DNA from: Prevotella sp.
GTDB lineage: Bacteria > Bacteroidota > Bacteroidia > Bacteroidales > Bacteroidaceae
Length of the DNA stretch: 64,000 bases
Assembly: GCA_017413085.1 (NCBI GenBank)
Contig: JAFPVC010000061.1
Span: 1 to 64,000, forward strand
Direction of reading: 5' to 3'
Positions 36,201 to 44,618 of the stretch are shown here, in pieces. Under the pieces are notes generated by a model. That model made no database searches and had not been told where the DNA came from. It worked only from the letters and a program-made list of their open reading frames with translations. Position numbers and translations under genes: made by a program. The stretch's first letter is position 1. The number at the start of each line of letters is the position of its first letter.

Positions 36201-39200
36201 TATAAGAGCTACGTGCTGCAGCGTGCCTTTATCTATTGAATAATTGCTATAGTACTCTTTGTTATCAACCACAGCCTTCAGTCTCATGTCATCAGTAATC
36301 CACAATTGCAGGCGGTTGCCGTCGGTACCGTGCGAGAAGAGTGGCATGTCCTTGCCTATTAAAGTGTCTGGTCGTATCATCATATCAACTGCCACACTCT
36401 TGTCGGCGAAGTTGCGTCGTGCATCAGTCTCCACGTAACCCGTTGCATTGAACTGCAGCGACGGTTCTTCTTGCAGGGCAGTCTCGTTGGTTTCGCCCAT
36501 CACCTCAAAATTCGTTTCCTCACGCAGATAGTTGTGTTCTATTGGCTCAGAGAAGTTGAAGATGATGTTGTCGCCTATTCCCACTATGCCGTCCTTTGGT
36601 TCTGGAGAACCGAATAGCTGAGGCCTTCGGGTGTCCTTGATACCCGTGAGCACTGGCGAAGAATTGGTAATATAGCTATTGCCGTTGCGACAGAAGAGTA
36701 CGGCACGCAGGTCGTAGGCTTTCTCCATTACCTGTCCTTCGCCGTAGAACTTTGTGTTGATGTAGCCGTTGGCAGGCATCATAGCACGCGTTCCACTTGC
36801 CTGACGGTAATATGTGGAATCGGCATAGAATGAGCAGAGATTTGTCCAATAGTCATCGCCGCGAGTCGATTCCTTGTATTGGAACTCGATGTGGTCGAAG
36901 TTCTTCTGGTTGCGGTCATATCCGCTGATGATGACAGGCATGTACCATCCGCGTATAGAGTCAAACGGTGCGTCGGTGTTCATTATCCACTTGTCGCCCG
37001 GTGTCTGTATGCTCACGCTGCCTGCCGTGCGCAGGTAGTGAACGGAGAAGGCCGCCTGATCTACACACTGCACGTCACCCGGTGATATAATGCCTATTGT
37101 CAGATCATCATAGTCGAACGACTCACCGGCATAAACCTCGAGAGTCTTTTGTGTGACCTCACCAGGCACTGCCATCACCGTCATGCCGTCAGCAGTGAGC
37201 GGCATGCCATCAACAAACATCTTTGCGCCATTGGGATTAGACTTAGAATCTGCATAGAGCGTAAAGAATCTCAATGCACCGCCTATGGCATCAGGTTCCT
37301 CACTTTCGTTGGTTACATAGATTTTGAAACGTGCCGGATCACTGTAAGGCACACCGCTGATACTTTGCTTGTCGAGTTTTATTATAGGGTTCTCTATCTT
37401 CTTCGTGCGTTCGTCGAGTACGGTGCCCGCATTATAGAAGAGAGTCTTGCGCTCGTTTTCCCATGTACGAACGGTAGCACCGCCACGAGTACGATAGACG
37501 AAACTCTTCGGATACTCGAACTTTGCCTTCTGGTAAACGCCGAGGTCGCGGTCGAGGAAGTTCTTTACGTATTCCACGTTGCGCAGGAAGTTTGTCTCCA
37601 CGAATATGTCACGGTCACCCTCAAGGTTTCCTGTCACGGTGGAGTTCTCCTTGTTGTCGTCAATGGTGTTCACACGATATACATCGAAAAGCAGATGGCT
37701 CTTCTTGTCCATCTTGATGGTAAACGACTCCTTGCGGTTGTACTTCGTACCGGTGGTCTGCTTCGGCGTTGTGTCGAAGGAAAGAACTGGCGTCAGGCCG
37801 AAATTCCATTTCCAACCAGCAAACTCAAGAGAAGTATAGTTGAATGCATTGTCTATACCAGCAGAGGATGTGTATATGCCACCATTGTTTGTCGCTCCAC
37901 TGATGCTGCTTCCGCCTGCTGATATCTGGGCTACACTGCCTATGAGTTGCCCGGCGGTTTTGCCCAGCAGTGCTACAATACCCGAAAATACTGCAGCAGT
38001 TGTCGTTTTAGCACTGGTGTGATTATTTACGTCATCCCACTCGAAATAGTTGTGAGTCCAAGATGATATCGGGTTCTTGAATGTGTGTGTGTTGTTGTAC
38101 TCTGTAGCAAAGTCCTCACTATATGATATGCTTGCACCGCCATCCACGTCGAAGTGTTTCACAAGGTCGGTGGCCTCAAGCTTTTGCTGTTCGTTCAGTG
38201 CAATGATGTTCGTCCAGCCAAGTATGAGTTGTGCAGTGTTATATATCTCATCATTCTGCGTCTTGCCGTCGTCGGTGCTTGGCAATACGATGAGGTAGTT
38301 CATCTTCGACTGGTCTATATCCTTGCTGGTTCGTGTGGTGTTATAGACATATTGTTTTGTAACGGAATCGGTATTGAGCATGCCGAATCGCTCATCATCC
38401 TTACTGCGAAGTGAGAGATATACCGGTTCGCCGGTGGAGTTTGCCAGCGACTCTGCCTCGCTCTTTGTGCCTATATACATCTTTGCCAGCGCCTTATTGG
38501 CAAGGTCTGGTATCAACTGTTTGATAATGTACTGCTGTGAATGAGTGAAGTCCGCCGTCACACGTTGGCCATAGCCTATTGCTTCGTCGCGCACGAGGTG
38601 GAATAGTCCACCGTCGTCACCGTAGCCCTTTGCTATTTCCACCATCTGTCCTGCAGCCAGTTCACCTATCTTGTGCTGGAAGGTGCTGTCAGGTATGGCG
38701 CGTATCATTACCGTGGGACGCATAAACATGTCAGTCACGATACCCATATACACGTCAGCATCGGCTCCCACCATTGTTGAACCTGCGTCGGTGGATATAT
38801 CCTCGTTGTTGGTCATGGTGTATGAGAATGCACGCTGGCCGCTGCCTGAGAATATAAGGTCAAACGAAGTCTTGAACACAGTCTTGGCATTGTTGATGAA
38901 ACCTGCCTCGAAGCCAATTCCTCCGATGCCCGTATAGTAGTTGGCACCGGCACCGGCCTGTACAGCGAGCGACAGACCTGCAGCCCATGACATGTCCATC
39001 TGGTATGCCATCTTCAGTGTAGAACCCTTGCTGAGTTTTGCCGAAGAGCCGCTACCTGGTGGGTCGCGCAGTACGTCAACGAGAATCGGTGTGGATACAC
39101 TGACATAGTCCTTGGCTCCCGGACGTGAGTATTGGTTCAGAGTGAATGCCTTGAGCGGTGTAGCCTCGTATGTCACACCGTCTTTCAGCAGTGTAAAGCT

Positions 39201-42200
39201 GACGGTGCATAGTGCATCCTTGCCCGTCACGCTGTATGGCCGCTGTGCAGCGCTCATTACGTAGTATCCCTCGCCGTTTTCATCGAGCTTCACTACATCC
39301 TTGTGTGTGCCGCTCACCATGCCGTTGCGTATTGTCACTTCACCGCCGTCAACGCTTACGATGTCAACGGTGTCAGACTTCGTATTGTTGTTGAAGAAAT
39401 ATTTCTCCACTGCCGAAATCTGGAATGGATACTGACGGTCGATATTGAATACCGGCGCTCCGAAGGTATATCTGACCTCCGTGGAGTCCTTGCCTGTCCA
39501 CTTTGACTTGTCCTTCAGAGCCTTGTATTCCTCCTTCAGAGCCTGATATACCAGCGGTACCTTTACCTTGTCGCCCACCAGCGACTGTGCCGTGTAGATG
39601 CGGTCGCCGAAATAGTCGAACTTGTCGTAGCCTATCTGCTTGTACTCTATCTGTATCGGAGCACGGTATATGCGGCTGTACTGTGCGTAGTATGTCACGT
39701 CAACCTCGCGTATGGTGTCGCCGTTGCCTACTGACCACGCACCGTAGTAAGTGTCGGTGTGTTCTGTCAATGAGTCGGTAAGGTCTATCACGTCGCTTGT
39801 CTTGCCGTCCTGGAAGAGTGTAGCATATCCGCGTGCTGTAATCTGCTGTATCTTCCATTTCACCGGAGGCAGCAATACCTCATATTCGCCTGTGTTCACG
39901 TCGGGCGTTATCTCCATGCGGTGACGGTTGGTGTGTACACTGGTCTTATATACGTTATTGTCGTTCTTTGAATGTTTGGTGTGTATGTATGTGGTGTCAC
40001 GCTCGGTGAGAGCCTTGTTTGTGTTCTCAAACACAAGCCATGAGGCGTTGTCGCCCTCGAGCGTCATCACCATCTTCAAGTCCTTACCCAGGTTGTTGCG
40101 TGACAGTGAGTGACCGAGTGGTATGTCGCCCTGCTGCTTGCCACCGGCTATACGACCTATGAGTTTCACCTTGGTGTCGTCATAGAAGTAAATGCCGGCT
40201 TTGTCGGTAGAGAACTCAACATTGGTTTGTCCTTTTTCGTTGGTATAAAAACCGTCCTGCCAGAACTTATGACCATCCTTTACCGCCTGTATAGTGTGCG
40301 AACCGCCGAGCATCTGGAATGAGAAATGCCCCTCAAAGTCGGATGTCACAGGACCATTGCCAGAGCGTACCTCAGTGCCGTCAACGAGGAACTTCACGCC
40401 CTGCACAGGTATGCTGGTGCCTTTGTATAGCACGGAGCCAGAGAACTTCACGCCGTTGGTCACGGTGAATATGCGGTTCTGGTAGAGGTTGCATTCTGAA
40501 TTGAATGTCACGAACAGACCAGTCTTGCAGTCAGTTGCAAGGTCGTCGCTGCTTATGTTAGGCATAATCTGATACTGTCCTGTCTGTCCTTTCCAGTAAG
40601 GCAGTTCGTCAATGCTGAAGAAACCTGCCTCGTCGGTGGTTGCATTCCACTCCTGCGAACTTGCGCCCTCGCCATACTGCGACACAGTGACTGTTGTCTT
40701 GGCTATGCCTGAACCATCAGCGAAGCGCACATAGCCTTCTACCTTACCCGTTTGCACGCAGTTGCCGGCAACGGAGTCGGTATATGCGCGTTTCTCTCCC
40801 TCACAGCTCACGAGTGATGCCACCTTATAGTAATATGAGAATACAGGCTTGACTGTCTTGTCCTCATATTCCATCTGGGTGATGTTGCTGGCGATTTTCT
40901 CCCATGTTGTGCCTTTGTCAGTCTTGCGGCGGTATATCTCGTAGGAGTCGATGGCTCCTCCGTCGCTCTCCCAACTAAGTGTAACAGATGACTGATGCGT
41001 TTCCGTCACTAAAGATTGTTTAAGCACCTGACCTGAGTTCTCATAGTAGAACCAGTTGAGTTTGGCTGACTTCTCCGGGTCGAGCCATGTGCTTAAATCC
41101 GTTACGTGGGTGCCAAATATGTATTGAACAAGAAGCGGTGCACCGTCCTTCCACAAGTTGTTCTGTGGAGCGCTTGATGATTTTTTACCCTGAAGAGTTC
41201 CGAACTTAGTGCTATAGAAGCAATCCATTATTGCCGGAGATATAGCACAGGCATTGTCATCATAATGTACAAATGTATGGGTGTTCCAGAAACCCTCAAG
41301 AAAAGAGATTTTATTTGGACAGAAATAACTGTTGCTGACCAGTGTGAATGCAGAATTGGCGTTGAGGCCTACTAATCCACCGTATCCTGAATTATTTACA
41401 TAGAAATTGGTAAATTGACCATTGAACAGACAGTTGGACATGTGCAGTGTGGCACCATCTTCTACCATACCGACAAGTCCGCCTATTGATGTATCAGAGA
41501 ACCAGGCATTTGTCTCCTGATGAATTTGCACTGAAGAGGAACATTGTTCAATGGAAACGACCCCTTGCTTGATATGCGAGGATACGCTTGCTGCATAACG
41601 GCCTTTCGAGGAAATGCTTCCAGTTATTTTCAGATTGCAGACTACAGCACCATTAGCCAGATAATTGAAAGGTGAAACAGTTCTGGACTGGTCGTCAAGT
41701 GCAATACCCAGTCTATATCCATTACCATTGAATACTCCCTGGTATGCATTATTTGCATCATATCCAACTATTTCGGCTTTCTGAGGCACAGCAATGTCGT
41801 ACATCAATATGGCGTTGAGCTTTGTCTCGCCGGCATTCACACGCTGGGCAAACGTATTCCAGTCTGCATTCGTCTTCAACTGCACGTAGATGTCGCCCGT
41901 ACCCTTGCCTATAGGCGATGTGCCGGGGAATGTCTCCATATACAGGTCATAATATACGCATGAGCGGCTGAGCGGTATGATTGTTTCTTTCTTTATAAGT
42001 TCTTCCTTGCTGAGTACATACTCGCCAGTGCCGATTTCTTCTTTGTTGCGGTTGCGCATCTTATACCATATCTTGATCTGCGCACGGTCATCCCACACGC
42101 GTATGCGGTCGCCGCCGCCGCCGTCATACCTGTAGCCCCATTTCACGCGCAGCTTGTGCTCCTCCTCGTCAGCCCAGTCGGCGTCGAAGGCAAGTATCTC

Positions 42201-43505
42201 GTGCAGGTCAAGCATAGGAATCTGCGGCATGGTATATGCCACTGTGGGATTGTGCTCCATACCCCACAGCGAGGAAGTCGCTGCACGGTACACACGGTAG
42301 CGCACCAGCGGTATGCCGAGGTTCTTGTCGATTAATGACGTGTCGAGTGACTCAATGAGCAGTGTGTCGAGATACTGATAATCCTTGGTGTCCTTGTCGA
42401 ACTGTACGAGAGCTATGTCTTCATAGTCCTCTATCCTGCCTGTGAGCGAGCGCTGTACCTGGAACATGTCACCGTCGAGCAGGTCGTCCTTGCCCACGTC
42501 GCCAATCTGCCACTGCAGTCTCACTGCACCGGCGTGACTCAAGTCTTCGCGTCCGTCCACCATCTCTGACTTCAGCAGTCTCGGGCCGTGTATGGCAGAT
42601 ACAGCACCTTTCTTAATTGTCACATTGCCTTCAAGACTTTTCGGGTCGCTGCCTGTGACGTCTGTCCATGAAGCAGAAACGAGGTTGACATTCATCTTCA
42701 CACTGTCGATAGCCTCGTATGACGGCAATTTGATGAAGCCGGAATAAGCCTTTGAATCAAACTTTGTACGGCCCAGACTGCGCCATCCATTGGCAGTCTT
42801 GATGTCCACGTCGGCATAATTCATTACACGGTCTGATGACAGTGGGATGCGAAGCAGACCTGCATTCTCGGCCTCTGTACCAGGTATGGCATCGTAGGTT
42901 TCGAGGTTTATCGCGTCGAACTCCATCGTGGCGAAGTTCTCCTTGGCATAACTACTGTAAGAACTATTGTCTCCGTTCCATATTCTTGCTCCCCCGACAG
43001 AAACATTGAATGAACGGCCAGCGAAGCGCACTGGATAATACCAGTCAAATTCGGCATAGCATTCCGAATAGGCAGTGCTGCCAGTGGCGGTAATCTCGTA
43101 ACTGTTTGTACCTGAAACCACATACGTTTTCTGTCCGTTCTTGTTCCTCACGTTGGTCAGGAAAATGTGTGATTCGCCTTCCAACTGGTTGCTCATGTTC
43201 ATTACTGAGTATCCAGTATTGGAACTTTTCGTCTCACCAACATTAAAGCATATCACCTTTTCCCCAGTCTTCGAATCGGTAAGCGTGAACACACCGTCAT
43301 GGAAGGTGCGCCTCGGACTGTTGTTGCACAACTTAACTGCCACGTGCATGCAGCCTGGTCCCTTTGAGTACCAGGAGAAAGCCTTCTCGGGAGTATCGAA
43401 CTCGCCGTCGTTGGCCGCCCATGCGTGATATGGCACGAACAATGACAAGACAGCCAGCAACATAGCCGCCATCCAGTTTTTTTTCTTCATGTAATTAGTT
43501 TTCAT
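33228..43505 (-). CDS. giant secreted multidomain surface protein with LamG-like domains
   Basis: About 3,425 residues from the ATG at 43505 (43490 and 43529 also possible). A signal peptide covers roughly residues 6-31 (MAAMLLAVLSLFVPYHAWA). Domains read in order: a GLUG-like beta-repeat stretch at about 569-742; an Fn3-like domain at 829-892; two carboxypeptidase-regulatory-like folds at 916-979 and 1012-1086; glycine-rich segments at 1504-1536 and 1832-1871; two LamG/concanavalin-like domains at 2352-2529 and 2559-2729 (DDEWHHYAMTV); two loose copies of the domain seen in the adjacent lipoprotein near 2997 and 3312. The end, YSIDGRKLDGRPAKAGIYI, resembles the C-terminal tail used for type IX secretion or common in Prevotella surface proteins. 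A role as adhesin or glycan binder is inference. Confidence 0.85.
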   Translation of the reverse strand: MKTNYMKKKNWMAAMLLAVLSLFVPYHAWAANDGEFDTPEKAFSWYSKGPGCMHVAVKLCNNSPRRTFHDGVFTLTDSKTGEKVICFNVGETKSSNTGYSVMNMSNQLEGESHIFLTNVRNKNGQKTYVVSGTNSYEITATGSTAYSECYAEFDWYYPVRFAGRSFNVSVGGARIWNGDNSSYSSYAKENFATMEFDAINLETYDAIPGTEAENAGLLRIPLSSDRVMNYADVDIKTANGWRSLGRTKFDSKAYSGFIKLPSYEAIDSVKMNVNLVSASWTDVTGSDPKSLEGNVTIKKGAVSAIHGPRLLKSEMVDGREDLSHAGAVRLQWQIGDVGKDDLLDGDMFQVQRSLTGRIEDYEDIALVQFDKDTKDYQYLDTLLIESLDTSLIDKNLGIPLVRYRVYRAATSSLWGMEHNPTVAYTMPQIPMLDLHEILAFDADWADEEEHKLRVKWGYRYDGGGGDRIRVWDDRAQIKIWYKMRNRNKEEIGTGEYVLSKEELIKKETIIPLSRSCVYYDLYMETFPGTSPIGKGTGDIYVQLKTNADWNTFAQRVNAGETKLNAILMYDIAVPQKAEIVGYDANNAYQGVFNGNGYRLGIALDDQSRTVSPFNYLANGAVVCNLKITGSISSKGRYAASVSSHIKQGVVSIEQCSSSVQIHQETNAWFSDTSIGGLVGMVEDGATLHMSNCLFNGQFTNFYVNNSGYGGLVGLNANSAFTLVSNSYFCPNKISFLEGFWNTHTFVHYDDNACAISPAIMDCFYSTKFGTLQGKKSSSAPQNNLWKDGAPLLVQYIFGTHVTDLSTWLDPEKSAKLNWFYYENSGQVLKQSLVTETHQSSVTLSWESDGGAIDSYEIYRRKTDKGTTWEKIASNITQMEYEDKTVKPVFSYYYKVASLVSCEGEKRAYTDSVAGNCVQTGKVEGYVRFADGSGIAKTTVTVSQYGEGASSQEWNATTDEAGFFSIDELPYWKGQTGQYQIMPNISSDDLATDCKTGLFVTFNSECNLYQNRIFTVTNGVKFSGSVLYKGTSIPVQGVKFLVDGTEVRSGNGPVTSDFEGHFSFQMLGGSHTIQAVKDGHKFWQDGFYTNEKGQTNVEFSTDKAGIYFYDDTKVKLIGRIAGGKQQGDIPLGHSLSRNNLGKDLKMVMTLEGDNASWLVFENTNKALTERDTTYIHTKHSKNDNNVYKTSVHTNRHRMEITPDVNTGEYEVLLPPVKWKIQQITARGYATLFQDGKTSDVIDLTDSLTEHTDTYYGAWSVGNGDTIREVDVTYYAQYSRIYRAPIQIEYKQIGYDKFDYFGDRIYTAQSLVGDKVKVPLVYQALKEEYKALKDKSKWTGKDSTEVRYTFGAPVFNIDRQYPFQISAVEKYFFNNNTKSDTVDIVSVDGGEVTIRNGMVSGTHKDVVKLDENGEGYYVMSAAQRPYSVTGKDALCTVSFTLLKDGVTYEATPLKAFTLNQYSRPGAKDYVSVSTPILVDVLRDPPGSGSSAKLSKGSTLKMAYQMDMSWAAGLSLAVQAGAGANYYTGIGGIGFEAGFINNAKTVFKTSFDLIFSGSGQRAFSYTMTNNEDISTDAGSTMVGADADVYMGIVTDMFMRPTVMIRAIPDSTFQHKIGELAAGQMVEIAKGYGDDGGLFHLVRDEAIGYGQRVTADFTHSQQYIIKQLIPDLANKALAKMYIGTKSEAESLANSTGEPVYLSLRSKDDERFGMLNTDSVTKQYVYNTTRTSKDIDQSKMNYLIVLPSTDDGKTQNDEIYNTAQLILGWTNIIALNEQQKLEATDLVKHFDVDGGASISYSEDFATEYNNTHTFKNPISSWTHNYFEWDDVNNHTSAKTTTAAVFSGIVALLGKTAGQLIGSVAQISAGGSSISGATNNGGIYTSSAGIDNAFNYTSLEFAGWKWNFGLTPVLSFDTTPKQTTGTKYNRKESFTIKMDKKSHLLFDVYRVNTIDDNKENSTVTGNLEGDRDIFVETNFLRNVEYVKNFLDRDLGVYQKAKFEYPKSFVYRTRGGATVRTWENERKTLFYNAGTVLDERTKKIENPIIKLDKQSISGVPYSDPARFKIYVTNESEEPDAIGGALRFFTLYADSKSNPNGAKMFVDGMPLTADGMTVMAVPGEVTQKTLEVYAGESFDYDDLTIGIISPGDVQCVDQAAFSVHYLRTAGSVSIQTPGDKWIMNTDAPFDSIRGWYMPVIISGYDRNQKNFDHIEFQYKESTRGDDYWTNLCSFYADSTYYRQASGTRAMMPANGYINTKFYGEGQVMEKAYDLRAVLFCRNGNSYITNSSPVLTGIKDTRRPQLFGSPEPKDGIVGIGDNIIFNFSEPIEHNYLREETNFEVMGETNETALQEEPSLQFNATGYVETDARRNFADKSVAVDMMIRPDTLIGKDMPLFSHGTDGNRLQLWITDDMRLKAVVDNKEYYSNYSIDKGTLQHVALILNRNDSTLSLYNDSIIATYNKVWYNGYGSLIFGATNENDINMRSHYKGRMLEARIWNRAMNTTLMRLYAKRQLTGYEMGLIDYYPMNEGEGNYAYDKAQGAHAELNGAAWALPRGMSLHLDWNEEKPVKGIKLLKDRMIRSAEDDYTLMFWFKTNDNGKGALVSNGSGRATDDNAANRFYIGFEGNQLIYRSNGMTLNLGDNLADDEWHHYAMTVSRAHKVANIYVDRTLTASVPADTLGGMDSEEFYVGNMVWREAGLHVDVLHQANALTGNIDELCLFSQALPHSLIKRFSTKSPSGKEKGLLTYLGFNRQQRMDNNDYVLRPYVYNQVTETDKYGNVIEKKDSVFAEPMAYVMKHIDTEVGAPVQPNVELKNLNFSFVGRDHQLLVNIDEIDSRINKRNLYVTVSDIPDLNGNYMTSPYTEVFYVDRNPLRWEKKIIKENYFTNSGMYLYTNIINNSGASHKYVIENLPNWLTVDHQEDIIDGKSEQEIVFFVNKDLNVGTYDETIYLTDENGLSEPLILNITREDIMPSDWYPSDDMKRYSMSLVGRVMIGDAIVTDINDRLGVFDANGRGMGVADINYNETTGVSLVFLTVFDSTVTEKPLTFKLWHNRTGKVMLLQPSKPITFVPSKIEGSVNDPIVFHTTNQFVQSINLDYGWNWVSMNVYNNDLRNIIDVLNKYEWDNGDIFVSDRDNLTLVYNEKIKAWVKNMTQEQVDKVKMLPCNGYRIYRHNYTTIEIVGDRLSDINLRTIPVSRGWNSIGYTPMINLPVTTALSDYNTFAKDRDVIKSREAFAIFTESKNGGGYWSGDLTYMKPGEGYMLYRHGEADVSFKYPYYEPGSTIFGMGELQAKAATFMEYPTTMSLAASVTGIDTEDGDQLIAMTDMGEVCGTATLIDSVYYMSICNEAKAAITFAIERDGEIIATATTAMQYEDNAVSGSPSEPTEIDFTRCNPVKLNDDWYSIDGRKLDGRPAKAGIYIHNGNKVVIE

Positions 43506-43589
43506 ATCATTCTCTCTTATTATATCCATGGCATCACTAAATATTGTTCTTTATGTATATTATATTTATATGTTTGTATTGTTTAAATT

Positions 43590-43598
43590 GCAAAATTA
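43590..43598 (-). promoter_or_regulatory. promoter of the giant-protein operon (-7 element)
   Basis: Minus-strand TAATTTTGC about 85 bases before the giant gene start. A clear TTG at the -33 position is lacking, so expression may be weak or need an activator. It lies between the terminator of the 54-residue protein and the giant gene. Confidence 0.55.
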
Positions 43599-43672
43599 AC
43601 ATTTTTTCTCATTCATTCATTATATTTTAAGTTAAAAAATAATAATGCACAGTATTTTATCTAAGAAAAAGA

Positions 43673-43730
43673 AAGGTCCTGCCCTATCCCATTAAGCATA
43701 GACAGTGCTGAGGGGAAGCGGCAAGACCTT
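43673..43730 (-). terminator. terminator of the 54-residue protein gene
   Basis: Arms 43673-43683 and 43720-43730 pair at 10 of 11 positions. On the minus strand the stem is followed by a T-rich run (TTCTTTTTCTT). It separates the small gene from the giant-protein operon. Confidence 0.75.
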
Positions 43731-43758
43731 CAGGATTATGTTTTTCACGTATGTCTGA

Positions 43759-43923
43759 TTATCTCAAAGCGGCATAGTTAGGACCGAGCCATGCATAAGT
43801 CATCTCATGCTCTGCAACGACCTTAGCCAGTTCTTCATCCTCAAACAGATTCTTTACAGCTTCCACTACTGCATAAAATGCGATTACAAAAGCGAAGAAA
43901 AGGAAAACAAGTGTAAGTTTCAT
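43759..43923 (-). CDS. 54-residue membrane protein
   Basis: A complete small gene: ATG at 43921-43923, TAA at 43759-43761. The product has one hydrophobic segment (LTLVFLFFAFVIAFYAVV, residues 3-20), an acidic middle (FEDEELAKVVAEHE) and an aromatic end (YAWLGPNYAALR). The N-terminal segment could be a signal anchor. It has its own promoter and terminator, so it is a separate transcription unit, just upstream of the giant-protein operon. No family recognised. Confidence 0.7.
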   Translation of the reverse strand: MKLTLVFLFFAFVIAFYAVVEAVKNLFEDEELAKVVAEHEMTYAWLGPNYAALR

Positions 43924-43978
43924 AATTCTATAGTTTTTTTATTGTTAATATTCCGTTGTCTTTGTTTGTTTTGACAAT

Positions 43979-43987
43979 GCAAAATTA
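43979..43987 (-). promoter_or_regulatory. promoter of the 54-residue protein gene (-7 element)
   Basis: Minus-strand TAATTTTGC, about 56 bases before the start codon. Confidence 0.65.
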
Positions 43988-43989
43988 CA

Positions 43990-44560
43990 ACGAAAACTCA
44001 CGGCATGAAACTTTTTCCACATCTTTCAGCCGAAATGTATGCGACAGAAGGATATATCTGCGACAATTCCTACGGAAGGAGCTCTTTTTTGTCGCAACGC
44101 ACCCCATAAAACGCCTATCGGACAAAATGGATTTCAGCCTCTACGGAAAATGTATTTAATCGCCGTTTCCTTGCGATGAAAATCACCAAACTTTATTTCG
44201 CCCTCAAATACGCTAAAATTTCGCTAGTCAAGTATGTTGCTGTACCACAGCAACATAACACAGCCATCCATTTTCATGCCAACCACCCGAATTGTAATCA
44301 GGCCCAAATTACAGTGTAATCAGGCCCTGATTACCACCTAATCGGGTGCTGATTACAATGCAAAAGGGAGCAAACTGGAGCGTAAAAGCAGCCCGATTAC
44401 ACGAAAAATGCCCTCTACAAGACACCAGAGTATGTCCTACAGAGGGTATTTTCACGTTTATTAACTTCTCTTTTGCGTTTTTCCATCATGCTGAATTGTT
44501 CACAAAGGAAATAGCACAATTTTAGCATAGGCAGATGTTCCGCATGCTTTTCCTGCGCTT
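43990..44560. other. intergenic region with TAATCAGG-type repeats and an orphan hairpin
   Basis: No gene is convincing here. A cluster of TAATCAGG/CCTGATTAC units lies at 44286-44360, with a further unit at 44391-44402. A 12-bp stem (44405-44416 with 44441-44452, one G-U pair), with A-rich and T-rich ends, looks like a terminator but follows no visible gene on either strand. Confidence 0.55.
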
Positions 44561-44563
44561 TTT

Positions 44564-44597
44564 ATTTTGCCCTGTCAGAAAATATTCGTAACTTTGC
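44564..44597 (+). promoter_or_regulatory. promoter of the M20 hydrolase gene
   Basis: TTTTG at 44564-44568 and TAACTTTGC at 44589-44597, spacing 20 bases, 21 bases before the start codon. Confidence 0.75.
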
Positions 44598-44618
44598 AAC
44601 GAAGAAAGAAAAAAGGAC

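Noticed and set aside
37149-37922. Open frame of 257 codons on the plus strand inside the giant gene
   Set aside because: It is antisense to well-formed protein sequence of the giant gene, has no promoter or recognisable product, and its composition (many Cys, His, Arg) is that of a shadow frame. The same applies to 33561-34211 and 34266-34814.
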